A stretch of DNA of 19,902 nt from positions 1 through 19,902 of the forward strand of contig JAAZCN010000033.1 of the NCBI GenBank assembly GCA_012513245.1, written 5' to 3'. The notes beneath the pieces are model-generated. The model was not told where the DNA came from. It searched no databases and saw nothing but the letters and a program-made list of their open reading frames with translations. Positions 1-5,480 of the stretch are shown one piece after another; position 1 is the first letter of the stretch, and every line of letters begins with the position of its first letter. Position numbers and translations under genes: made by a program. The stretch is from Synergistaceae bacterium. Lineage in GTDB: Bacteria > Synergistota > Synergistia > Synergistales > Synergistaceae.

Positions 1-264
1 ATCCAGATCTACACAGGTTATCCCGTCTCCTATGGCAAACATAAAGCCACAAGCACCAGGACCATTTATCAGCAAAGTGCTTGCGTTATCAAAACTTTCC
101 CATGTCTCAGGTTTGTTAATGCGGTCAAGGATTATCTTTTCCTGTTTAGCCTCATTCCACCCCCACAACGCCCAACGTCTGAGTTCTAACAGTTGAGTAG
201 GGAAATTATCTTTTATTCGCTCTGTGAGTTCATAAGGGTCGACGGGAAGAGGCGGTCTGCTCAT
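1..264 (-). CDS. Phage/satellite-type primase-polymerase, N-terminal part (runs off the window)
   Basis: The reading frame starts with ATG at 264 and stays open for 88 codons to the window edge, so only the N-terminus is visible. The protein begins MSRPPLPVDPYELTER, then has RRWALWGWNEAKQ, a segment around PETWESF, and GACGFMFAIGDGITCVDLD. The pattern 'W..W, then a W.sF segment, then GxGFxxGdGItxxDlD' is typical of the N-terminal primase-polymerase domain of phage, P4-like satellite and plasmid primase-helicases, whose final Asp pair belongs to the active site. The ATG overlaps the stop of the upstream gene by one base (TAATG), which implies translational coupling. This is the clearest sign that the left end belongs to a mobile element. 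The helicase half, if present, lies outside the window. The family call rests on motif recognition only. Confidence 0.6.
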   Translation of the reverse strand, partial: MSRPPLPVDPYELTERIKDNFPTQLLELRRWALWGWNEAKQEKIILDRINKPETWESFDNASTLLINGPGACGFMFAIGDGITCVDLD

Positions 265-620
265 TAAAGAACACCCTCTTGACTTTTTTTCGGACTGTCC
301 GATCGCCAGTGCCCTGCTGAGCAATACCACCGTGGATATAAGAACCTGCCGTCATTCCACTTTTTGTGATATCCGAATCCTATAAAATCCTCAAAGCTGA
401 TGCGGAATGTTCCGAAAGGAAGTTGCAACTCAATATTCTGACAGCCGAGTTCTTTCAGCTTTTGGATTATCGGGTCATCAAATCCACCAAAATCAAGTCT
501 GTAAGGGTGTGTGCCTCCGTGACTTGCCCGGACAACCTTGATATAGGTTTTTGTTTCTGTATAGTACTGTCCACCCGGTGCAGGCTTGTTGTCGTATATG
601 GTAAAAAGTTTAATAATCAT
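264..620 (-). CDS. Small hypothetical protein of the mobile element (118 aa)
   Basis: The protein starts MIIKLFTIYDNKPAPG and has no signal peptide or membrane segment. It is rich in aromatic residues and glycine (FGGFDD, FEDFIGFGYHKKW, FLYPRWYCSAGHW). I do not recognise a family. It lies in a minus-strand cassette: a 12-codon ORF overlaps its ATG upstream (ATGA) and its own stop overlaps the primase start (TAATG), so the three are probably translated as one coupled unit. A GGTGGG stretch about 5 nt before the ATG is only a weak ribosome site, which fits delivery of ribosomes by coupling from the micro-ORF. Its position suggests an accessory gene of the replication module, but no function can be assigned. 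Confidence 0.6.
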   Translation of the reverse strand: MIIKLFTIYDNKPAPGGQYYTETKTYIKVVRASHGGTHPYRLDFGGFDDPIIQKLKELGCQNIELQLPFGTFRISFEDFIGFGYHKKWNDGRFLYPRWYCSAGHWRSDSPKKSQEGVL

Positions 621-655
621 ATCTGCCCACCAACTTGCATATCAATATTATTCAT
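617..655 (-). CDS. 12-codon translational-coupling micro-ORF (MNNIDMQVGGQI)
   Basis: A good AAGGAG site at about 664-669 (minus strand) lies about 8 nt before this ATG. The frame encodes MNNIDMQVGGQI and ends in TGA, which overlaps the ATG of the 118-aa gene in the arrangement ATGA. The downstream gene has a poor site of its own. The micro-ORF therefore looks like a coupling device, not a functional peptide. Its length alone is no evidence; the call rests on the ribosome site and the exact overlap. Confidence 0.45.
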   Translation of the reverse strand: MNNIDMQVGGQI

Positions 656-692
656 GTCATAATCTCCTTATCATTAATATGTCGTTTTTTAG

Positions 693-731
693 AGCCGTTA
701 TCCGTTGCAGCGGACAGCGGCTTACTTTTTT
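693..731 (+). terminator. Possible plus-strand hairpin terminator at the end of the HTH gene
   Basis: Arms AGCCG (693-697) and CGGCT (718-722) enclose an internal TCCG/CGGA stem (701-704 and 711-714) separated by 3-nt internal loops. TACTTTTTT follows on the plus strand. It could stop antisense transcription into the HTH gene. No plus-strand gene lies upstream, so its role is unclear. Confidence 0.3.
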
Positions 732-931
732 GCCATTCCACGTTCATCAAATATTTCTTCTTCCGGAACGCCTAAAACTTTGCTTATTTTCCCCATCAAC
801 GGCTTGGATGCCCTACGGTAACCCTTGACCACTTCATAAATAGCCACTCTATTTCCTCCAATTTCTTTGGCTATCCGATTAACCACTAGCCCCCTCTTGT
901 CCATTAACATAGATATACGTGTTTCGCTCAT
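722..931 (-). CDS. Cro/C1-type (XRE) HTH regulator, 69 aa
   Basis: This short basic DNA-binding protein is a single helix-turn-helix domain. It has the order expected of XRE/Cro-C1 regulators: ISMLMDKRGL (helix 1), VNRIAKEIG (helix 2), RVAIYEVVKGYR (recognition helix), then LMGKISKVLGVPEEEIFD. The ending 'LgVpeeeiF' is typical of phage and conjugative-element repressors. The start is fixed by a perfect AAGGAGGT site at 941-949, 9 nt from the ATG. It heads the minus-strand operon that includes the primase and is divergent from the gene at 1030. A 19-bp inverted repeat sits over the opposite promoter. Together this resembles a lysogeny or replication switch. Which target it binds is inference. 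Confidence 0.75.
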   Translation of the reverse strand: MSETRISMLMDKRGLVVNRIAKEIGGNRVAIYEVVKGYRRASKPLMGKISKVLGVPEEEIFDERGMAKK

Positions 932-951
932 AGGTTTGTCACCTCCTTGTA

Positions 952-990
952 TTTACAGAATAAACCTGTTCATGTATAATTACTGTACAT
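952..990 (+). promoter_or_regulatory. Promoter of the gene at 1030, overlapped by an inverted-repeat operator
   Basis: On the plus strand, TTTACA (952-957), a 17-bp spacer and TATAAT (975-980) form a near-consensus sigma70-type promoter. An inverted repeat with arms ATGTA (972-976) and TACAT (986-990) around a 9-bp centre covers the -10 box. A protein bound there would block this promoter. The neighbouring XRE protein encoded from 931 is the obvious candidate binder. Confidence 0.65.
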
Positions 991-1029
991 AAAAGTAGTA
1001 ACGCAAAAAGTTTTTTGGGGTTGGTTGAT

Positions 1030-1923
1030 ATGGTCAGTTATGAACTGGTTGAATTGGCAAAAGATGAACAGAATGAAAACGAGCAGATACTTCTTAAATG
1101 GCGTAAGCCATCAACAGTGAATTTGTATCCCGAAAATTCAAGGGTCGAATCAATTGTCCTAATAAAAAAAATGTCTCAGACTCATACCGAGGAAGGAGAT
1201 AACGGGAAGCTAATGTTTCTCCAAGGCTTTAAAGAGTATGATTTGAATGAAAAAATATTTGGCAGGTTGCTGCAAGAGATATTATCTTTATTGTCAACGA
1301 ATCCGAGTATTCCCCCTGTAGATTTAGTGAAAAAATATGGGTCGCTGTTCAATCAAGAATATTATTACGACACAGGAAGCGCTACAATAGTTTGCAGGCT
1401 AAGATGTGAGACTCCTGGTGATTGGATTACATTGGCAGAAAACATAACCCTAGCTTTAGATTTTCATAGTGCAATTCAAAAGCGCAAAACAGACGAATAT
1501 ATCAAAAACAACGATACGTTTTCTTTCCTTAAAGATTATCTGCAAACAAAGAGAAACAAAAATATAAGCCCCTTGGAACTCTTAGAGCATTTCATTACCC
1601 TATACTCAGAAGGCATTCTATATTACATAAAAACACTTTCGGGTAAAAACAATCAGATGATTAAATACACACAACCTCTAGATCTTTATAGCTTGGTTTG
1701 GAGATATGCAATAGACACGATAACCACTCCTGTTGTTCCGGGCAGAAAAAATGAGAGGGGGGGATTACTAGGACGTTGTAAATTTTGTAACAAAATAGAT
1801 TTATTGGTCAATCTTGATGGCGTAAACAAATCCAAGAAAAGTTTTGACAGTTGGCAACATAGGAATTGTTACAACAAAGTCAAACAGAAAGACTACCGAG
1901 ACAGAAAAAAAGCAAAAGACTAA
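1030..1923 (+). CDS. Unknown element-borne protein with C-terminal CxxC...HxxC zinc ribbon (297 aa)
   Basis: I do not recognise this protein. ATG 1030 is preferred because a GGGG stretch lies 9 nt upstream; a TTG at 1015 would add five residues. The N-terminal 240 residues are mixed alpha/beta with no obvious motif. The C-terminus carries C250-x2-C253 and H277-x2-C280, followed by a basic tail ending KDYRDRKKAKD. That layout loosely resembles the CGNR-type or rRNA-style zinc fingers found at the end of several hypothetical regulators, which in those families bind nucleic acid. It is AT-richer than the genes right of 2100, in keeping with foreign origin. It has none of the RHRY residues of a tyrosine integrase that I could find. 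It is transcribed from the TTTACA/TATAAT promoter and is probably under control of the divergent HTH protein. Confidence 0.6.
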   Translation: MVSYELVELAKDEQNENEQILLKWRKPSTVNLYPENSRVESIVLIKKMSQTHTEEGDNGKLMFLQGFKEYDLNEKIFGRLLQEILSLLSTNPSIPPVDLVKKYGSLFNQEYYYDTGSATIVCRLRCETPGDWITLAENITLALDFHSAIQKRKTDEYIKNNDTFSFLKDYLQTKRNKNISPLELLEHFITLYSEGILYYIKTLSGKNNQMIKYTQPLDLYSLVWRYAIDTITTPVVPGRKNERGGLLGRCKFCNKIDLLVNLDGVNKSKKSFDSWQHRNCYNKVKQKDYRDRKKAKD

Positions 1924-1927
1924 GCAC

Positions 1928-1961
1928 AAAAAAAGACGCACCCCCAAAAATAGGATGCGTC
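1928..1961 (-). terminator. Rho-independent terminator on the minus strand
   Basis: Read on the minus strand, arms GACGCATCC and GGGTGCGTC form a 9-bp stem with a loop of about 8-9 nt, followed by seven T (1928-1934). It would end transcripts coming from the truncated tRNA gene and paaK side. It also lies directly behind the plus-strand gene, but on that strand no T-run follows. Confidence 0.65.
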
Positions 1962-2059
1962 GATAATGTAAGGTAGCCATTTATCCAAAAGTGCCGTATC
2001 GTTTGAACCTTGAAAACTGAAAAGCTAGTGATACCAAGGATTTCTGACTGTTTATGTTT

Positions 2060-2106
2060 ACCTGCTGATTACAAGTCAGCTGCTCTACCAACTGAGCTAC
2101 ACCGGC
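2060..2106 (-). pseudogene. Truncated tRNA-Thr (UGU): 5' half only, probable element junction
   Basis: Minus strand from 2106: acceptor GCCGGTG, TA, D-arm GCTC-AGTTGGTA-GAGC, A26, anticodon stem GCTGA/TCAGC, and loop CTTGTAA with anticodon TGT. This is a canonical tRNA-Thr(UGU) up to the start of the variable loop (AGGT). After that the sequence becomes AAACATAAACAGTC: no T-arm with GGTTCGA and no 3' acceptor strand is present within the next 130 nt. A TATAAT box lies 20 nt upstream of the 5' end. The gene therefore has its promoter and 5' half but cannot yield a tRNA. The break coincides with the edge of the foreign region, so this is probably an attachment-site junction. Confidence 0.7.
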
Positions 2107-2126
2107 AAACAAACCATTGCGTTCCT

Positions 2127-2154
2127 ATTATAGAGCGCCGAAAAGCATTTTACA
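2127..2154 (-). promoter_or_regulatory. Promoter of the tRNA-Thr gene
   Basis: Minus strand TGTAAA (2149-2154), a 16-bp spacer and TATAAT (2127-2132). Transcription would start about 14 nt before the mature tRNA 5' end. The -10 is perfect and the -35 is poor. Confidence 0.5.
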
Positions 2155-2186
2155 TTATTCTGGATTTTCGTCAAGTATCAGAGCCA

Positions 2187-3443
2187 CTATTCCCTCACTA
2201 TATGTTTCGATTTCCCCTCAAATCTGGGAAGGGTCCCCGGTTCTGTTACAGTGAGCGGAACGTGTATCCCAAGTGCGTTATGGATAGATTTCTTGCCTTT
2301 CTCTAAAAGCATCCCTGCTATTTCCTGTGCGCTGTCCGCAGATCTTTCGCAGGCAATGCTCATCTGCTGAAAGCCTTCCACTTCCCAGACCTTTATCTGA
2401 TAGTTCGCAGTCAGCCCGGGGACTCTGCAGAGAGCCCTCTCTATTAACGATGGGAAGACGTTCACACCATGGAAAATGATCATGTCGTCAGAGCGTCCTT
2501 TGACTCTCTCGATCCTGGTGCTTCTGTCCCCGCATTTACACACGCCAGGCATTATGCTCGTCAGGTCGCGGGTGCGGTAGCGGACTATCGGGAAAGCTTC
2601 CTTTTTCAGAGACGTAATGACAAGTTCTCCCTCTTCACCCGGGCCAAGGGGTTCAAGTGTTTCAGGATCTATTATCTCGAAAATAAAGCCCTCGTCAAAA
2701 AGATGTATTCCGTTCCTTTCAAGGCATTCCATTCCAACACCGGGGCCCATTGCTTCTGATAGTCCGTAGCTGTCTATGGCAGGGATTCCAAGCGTGTCCT
2801 GTATTTTCGCCCTAAGCCCCTCCGACCATGCTTCCGCGCCAAAGATGACCAGGCGAAGGCTGTATTTTGCTTTATCTTCGTCCGAGAACGTATCCCAGAC
2901 CTCACAGAGTTTGACTGCGTAGGAGGGTGTACAGGTAAAGACTGTCGTGCCAAGATCACGCATCAGTTTGAACTGACGTTCGGTAAAACCTCCGCTGGCA
3001 GGGATGACTGTGATGCCCATATCTTCAGCTGCATCATGGAACCCCTGGCTGCCGGTGAAAAGACCGTATCCTGTCGATATCTGAAGTGTGTCCTTAGATG
3101 TCAGAGTGGCACGTTTAAATGCGGTCTTCATTGCCTTTTTCCACCAAAAAATGTCATTGGCCGTGTATCCCACAACAGTCGGATTTCCTGTAGTTCCCGA
3201 TGTAGCATGGAAACGCACCAGATCGTCCTTGTCGCACCCAAGCCATCCCAGCGGATAACGAGCCTGGAGGTCCTGCTTTGTTGTAAAGGGAAGTTTTTCT
3301 ATATCTTTAGGCGACCTTATGTCCGAGGGTTTGACCCCGGCATCTTTCATTTTATCTGCGTATGGATGGTTCCGTTCCCAAAGCCTGTTCAAAGTTACCT
3401 GAAGTTCCGATGTCTTTTCCAACGCTGTCTCACTATGTACCAT
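2187..3443 (-). CDS. paaK: Phenylacetate/arylacetate-CoA ligase, AMP-forming, copy 1
   Basis: An acyl-adenylate enzyme that would turn an arylacetate (phenylacetate, 4-hydroxyphenylacetate or indoleacetate) plus ATP and CoA into aryl-acetyl-CoA, in the cytoplasm. Visible motifs are the nucleotide loop HATSGTTGNPT (residues 79-89), SYGLSEAMGPG, the ribose-binding segment YRTRDLTSIMPG, a C-x-CG pair, and the C-terminal EGKSKHIV with likely catalytic Lys411. Length is 418 aa, close to the family. The start is ATG 3443 because GGGAGG lies 7-8 nt upstream; an in-frame GTG at 3458 lies within that site. It is a paralogue of the gene at 3766-5055. It has its own promoter and an attenuator-like leader upstream (3476-3714). 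In amino-acid-fermenting anaerobes such ligases partner indolepyruvate ferredoxin oxidoreductase, which is not in this window. The exact aryl substrate is not determinable here. Confidence 0.88.
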   Translation of the reverse strand: MVHSETALEKTSELQVTLNRLWERNHPYADKMKDAGVKPSDIRSPKDIEKLPFTTKQDLQARYPLGWLGCDKDDLVRFHATSGTTGNPTVVGYTANDIFWWKKAMKTAFKRATLTSKDTLQISTGYGLFTGSQGFHDAAEDMGITVIPASGGFTERQFKLMRDLGTTVFTCTPSYAVKLCEVWDTFSDEDKAKYSLRLVIFGAEAWSEGLRAKIQDTLGIPAIDSYGLSEAMGPGVGMECLERNGIHLFDEGFIFEIIDPETLEPLGPGEEGELVITSLKKEAFPIVRYRTRDLTSIMPGVCKCGDRSTRIERVKGRSDDMIIFHGVNVFPSLIERALCRVPGLTANYQIKVWEVEGFQQMSIACERSADSAQEIAGMLLEKGKKSIHNALGIHVPLTVTEPGTLPRFEGKSKHIVRE

Positions 3444-3475
3444 AATAATTCCTCCCACTTCATACTAAAAATTAC

Positions 3476-3513
3476 AAAAAAAAAGACGGGATCCGAAAAT
3501 CTCGGGCCCCGTC
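3476..3513 (-). terminator. Attenuator terminator in the leader of paaK copy 1
   Basis: Minus strand arm C (3502-3513, GACGGGGCCCGA) pairs with arm D (3485-3496, TCGGATCCCGTC): 12 positions, with one mismatch and one G-U. A run of nine T (3476-3484) follows. It lies about 30 nt before the paaK start codon, so it decides read-through into the gene. CGGATCCCG of arm D is repeated exactly upstream in the leader ORF (3569-3577), and that copy can compete for arm C. Confidence 0.85.
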
Positions 3514-3533
3514 CTCACTTCCAGATCAGATGT

Positions 3534-3647
3534 TCAGCGCACAGCAGCCGGACACCGATCCCGCGAGTCGGGATCCGTGCAGGGATAAGAGTACACTGCA
3601 ACAGAAAGGTCTATCTGTCTGATGTTTTCAGTAAGATTCGTTTTCAT
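3534..3647 (-). CDS. Leader peptide ORF of paaK copy 1 (37 codons, Tyr-Ser-Tyr before the hairpin)
   Basis: ATG 3647 is preceded by AAGGAGG about 8 nt upstream. The peptide starts MKTNLTENIRQIDLSVAVYSY, continues through PCTDPDSRDRC and ends PAAVR. The codons for Tyr19-Ser-Tyr21 lie 7 nt before segment A (3569-3577). A pairs with B (3555-3563) as a 7-bp GATCCCG/CGGGATC stem inside the ORF; A can instead pair with the 5' arm of the terminator. The layout is that of a translated attenuation leader. The same plan, with a related ribosome site (GGAGGCACT...ACATGA), appears before paaK copy 2. What is sensed is inference. Confidence 0.65.
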   Translation of the reverse strand: MKTNLTENIRQIDLSVAVYSYPCTDPDSRDRCPAAVR

Positions 3648-3684
3648 GTTCAGTGCCTCCTTCGGTCATGCGACATTGCGCGTA

Positions 3685-3714
3685 AGTTTAGATAAAAATT
3701 AAAGTATTGTCAAG
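3685..3714 (-). promoter_or_regulatory. Promoter of the paaK copy 1 leader
   Basis: Minus strand TTGACA (3709-3714), an 18-bp spacer and TAAACT (3685-3690). The start would be roughly 30 nt before the leader ORF. Position and quality support a transcript separate from paaK copy 2. Confidence 0.75.
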
Positions 3715-3717
3715 CCC

Positions 3718-3741
3718 AAAAAGCGCTACTTCCCAAAAGCG
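3718..3741 (-). terminator. Weak terminator after paaK copy 2
   Basis: Minus strand stem CGCT/AGCG (3738-3741 with 3724-3727), a 10-nt loop, then CTTTTT. The stem is only 4 bp, so this is a weak candidate. If real, it separates the two paaK units. Confidence 0.35.
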
Positions 3742-3765
3742 TTGCAACTTTACCGCTTTTCGATG

Positions 3766-5055
3766 CTAAATTCGAACCCCGTGAGGTTCCTTGTGCCTTT
3801 TTATACGGACCGCCTTGCCCTCAGAACGGGGAACCGTATCAGGTTCTGCAACATTGACCTCAATATTTACGCCGAGACTGTCTTTCAGGCGTTTCTTGGT
3901 TTCATTTTTAATGTGTTCAACTTCGGCGGGATCGCTCTCCGGAGCTCGTTCGCATGTGATTTCGATCTCATCCATTCCGTCTTTTTTCCAGACATCTATA
4001 ATGAAATTGGGAGTAAGGTCTTTAACTCTGCACAGAGCTGCCTCGATCTGTGACGGGAAGACATTGACGCCCCTCACTATGAGCATGTCGTCTGTCCTTC
4101 CTCCTATCCTGTCTATACGGACACTTGGATCACCGCAGGGGCACGGCCCCGGAAGGATCCTGGTACGGTCCCTCGTGCGGTAGCGAATTATGGGATAAGC
4201 TTCCTTCTTGATAGAAGTGAGCACAAGCTCGCCCTCTTCGCCGTCTTCCATGTTTTTCATAGTCTCCGGATGTATTATCTCGGGCAGGAATGCCTCGTCA
4301 TTGACATGCAGTCCGCTCTGGTGAATACATTCCATAGCTACGCCGGGGCCCATTGCTTCGCTCAGACCGTAAATATCAAGAGCCTTTATCCCCAGTTTCT
4401 CTTCAAGACGTTTCCTAAGCCCCTCAGACCATGGCTCCGCGCCCAGTATCCCTATCTTGAGTTTTGTGCCTCCATTTGAAAAGCGGTCCGGGTCAATATC
4501 GTCCCAAACTTCCGATATGCGAAGGGCAAATGAAGGGGTGCACGCCAAAGCTGTAACACCCAACTCCTTGATCATTCTTACCTGTTTTTCCGTGGCACCT
4601 CCCGACGCCGGGATAACAGCCAGTCCTCGGAGCTCACCTGCATAGTGCATCCCAAGTCCTCCTGTGAAGAGACCATACCCATAAGAGACCTGGAGTGTAT
4701 CCCACTCATCCAGTCCGGCAAGACCAAGGCACCATGCTCCACACTCACTCCACATCTTTATGTCGTTCTGTGTATAGCAGACCACCGTCGGGTTCCCCGT
4801 AGTTCCGGATGTTGCATGAAAACGGACTATATACTTTCTGTCAACGTTCAGCCAGCCGAGGGGATAGTGCTTCTGCAGATCCTGTTTCGTCGTATAGGGT
4901 AAAAGCTGCATGTCCCGTGCTGTCTTTATGTGTTCAGGTTTTACGCCGTATTCCTTCATCTTCTGGGCATAAGGATGATTCCTATCTACCATCTTTTCCA
5001 GTGTGTACCGGATCCTGGATATTTTTGTCTCTACATTTCTTATTACAAGTTTCAT
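3766..5055 (-). CDS. paaK: Phenylacetate/arylacetate-CoA ligase, AMP-forming, copy 2
   Basis: Same reaction class as copy 1: arylacetate activation through an acyl-adenylate to the CoA thioester. Motifs: HATSGTTGNPT (residues 80-90), IYGLSEAMGPG, YRTRDRTRILPG, C-x-CGDPSVRIDR, and EGKAVRIKR with likely catalytic Lys414. Length is 429 aa. ATG 5055 has a GAGGAGG site close upstream. Copies 1 and 2 align along their whole length but differ widely, so the duplication is old. Copy 2 has an 11-residue longer tail (RHKEPHGVRI). It has its own promoter, leader ORF and terminator hairpin (5122-5389). Different leader codons (Phe here, Tyr for copy 1) hint that the two may serve different aryl acids, but that is inference. 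Specificity could also be broad in both. Confidence 0.88.
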   Translation of the reverse strand: MKLVIRNVETKISRIRYTLEKMVDRNHPYAQKMKEYGVKPEHIKTARDMQLLPYTTKQDLQKHYPLGWLNVDRKYIVRFHATSGTTGNPTVVCYTQNDIKMWSECGAWCLGLAGLDEWDTLQVSYGYGLFTGGLGMHYAGELRGLAVIPASGGATEKQVRMIKELGVTALACTPSFALRISEVWDDIDPDRFSNGGTKLKIGILGAEPWSEGLRKRLEEKLGIKALDIYGLSEAMGPGVAMECIHQSGLHVNDEAFLPEIIHPETMKNMEDGEEGELVLTSIKKEAYPIIRYRTRDRTRILPGPCPCGDPSVRIDRIGGRTDDMLIVRGVNVFPSQIEAALCRVKDLTPNFIIDVWKKDGMDEIEITCERAPESDPAEVEHIKNETKKRLKDSLGVNIEVNVAEPDTVPRSEGKAVRIKRHKEPHGVRI

Positions 5056-5121
5056 CGATTTTCCTCCTCAGGGTCTATGTTAATTTTTAGATTTTCTGTC
5101 TCCTTCTCTGTATGAGGACAC

Positions 5122-5155
5122 AAAAAAACAGGGCCCGCTTTTGTGCAGGTCCTGC
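5122..5155 (-). terminator. Attenuator terminator in the leader of paaK copy 2
   Basis: Minus strand arm C (5145-5155, GCAGGACCTGC) pairs with arm D (5129-5138, GCGGGCCCTG) with one mismatch and one G-U, followed by seven T (5122-5128). It lies about 65 nt upstream of the paaK start codon. Arm D resembles segment A of the leader ORF (5235-5244, GCGGGTCCCC), which can pair over eight positions with arm C. Confidence 0.8.
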
Positions 5156-5205
5156 TTCAACGACGACTTACGCAACGATACTGTTATTCGGTCAATTCAT
5201 CCGAA

Positions 5206-5307
5206 TCATTCAGTCCGAGCGCAGATCCCGTGAAGGGGACCCGCGCCGATAAAGGAGAACTGCGTAACATCGCCACAATATGTGATGCTCTGTTTGATTT
5301 GTGTCAT
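5206..5307 (-). CDS. Leader peptide ORF of paaK copy 2 (33 codons, Phe-Ser-Phe before the hairpin)
   Basis: ATG 5307 follows AAGGGAGG with about 9 nt spacing. The peptide starts MTQIKQSITYCGDVTQFSF and continues IGAGPLHGICARTE. The codons for Phe17-Ser-Phe19 end 6 nt before segment A (GCGGGTCCC, 5235-5244). A pairs with segment B (5224-5229) as GGTCCC/GGGATC, or with the 5' arm of the terminator over eight positions. The parallel with the copy 1 leader covers spacing, hairpins, the ribosome site and an aromatic-Ser-aromatic motif. That makes chance unlikely, although no peptide was matched to any known leader. Confidence 0.65.
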   Translation of the reverse strand: MTQIKQSITYCGDVTQFSFIGAGPLHGICARTE

Positions 5308-5360
5308 GTCCGAGTGCCTCCCTTCGACTTCAGTTCGTTGTTTTTAAGATGTTGGGGGTA

Positions 5361-5389
5361 ATTCTATTCATCTTTTGGGTAATTGTCAA
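5361..5389 (-). promoter_or_regulatory. Promoter of the paaK copy 2 leader
   Basis: Minus strand TTGACA (5384-5389), a 17-bp spacer and TAGAAT (5361-5366). It is a near-consensus sigma70-type promoter about 55 nt before the leader ORF. Confidence 0.8.
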
Positions 5390-5404
5390 CCCTATTGTCT
5401 GTTT

Positions 5405-5480
5405 TGCTTAACGTTTGTTAACGTTTGTTATTGCTTTGTTAATTGCTTATTACATGTTTTTTGCTTGTTAATTTGCTTTG
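5405..5480. repeat. AT-rich imperfect tandem repeats upstream of the paaK copy 2 promoter
   Basis: Two perfect copies of ACGTTTGTTA (5411-5430) sit within a run of TTGCTT/TTTGTTAA-like units reaching into the last codons of hisC. GTTAAC and AACGTT within them are palindromes. The block lies directly upstream of the -35 box and could be a binding region or simple-sequence drift. Confidence 0.45.

Noticed and set aside
1030..1923. Integrase next to the attachment site
   Set aside because: No Arg-His-Arg-Tyr signature of tyrosine recombinases or serine-recombinase N-terminus is visible; the protein has a zinc ribbon instead.
2000..2040. CTTGAAAACTGAA-like stretch reminiscent of rRNA spacer sequence
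   Set aside because: Too short to support an rRNA-related origin, and no adjoining rRNA sequence is present.
1930..2106. Intron-containing but functional tRNA-Thr
   Set aside because: The break is at the variable loop, not the anticodon loop, and no T-arm or acceptor 3' strand is found within the following 130 nt.
3036..3695. Open frame of 219 codons on the plus strand antisense to paaK copy 1
   Set aside because: It has no ribosome site, its composition mirrors the antisense of a well-supported enzyme, and it runs over the promoter and leader of paaK. It is a shadow frame.
3476..3714. T-box or known amino-acid riboswitch in the paaK leaders
   Set aside because: No sequence like the T-box core (AGGGTGGNACCGCG) is present in either leader, and both carry a well-placed short ORF instead.
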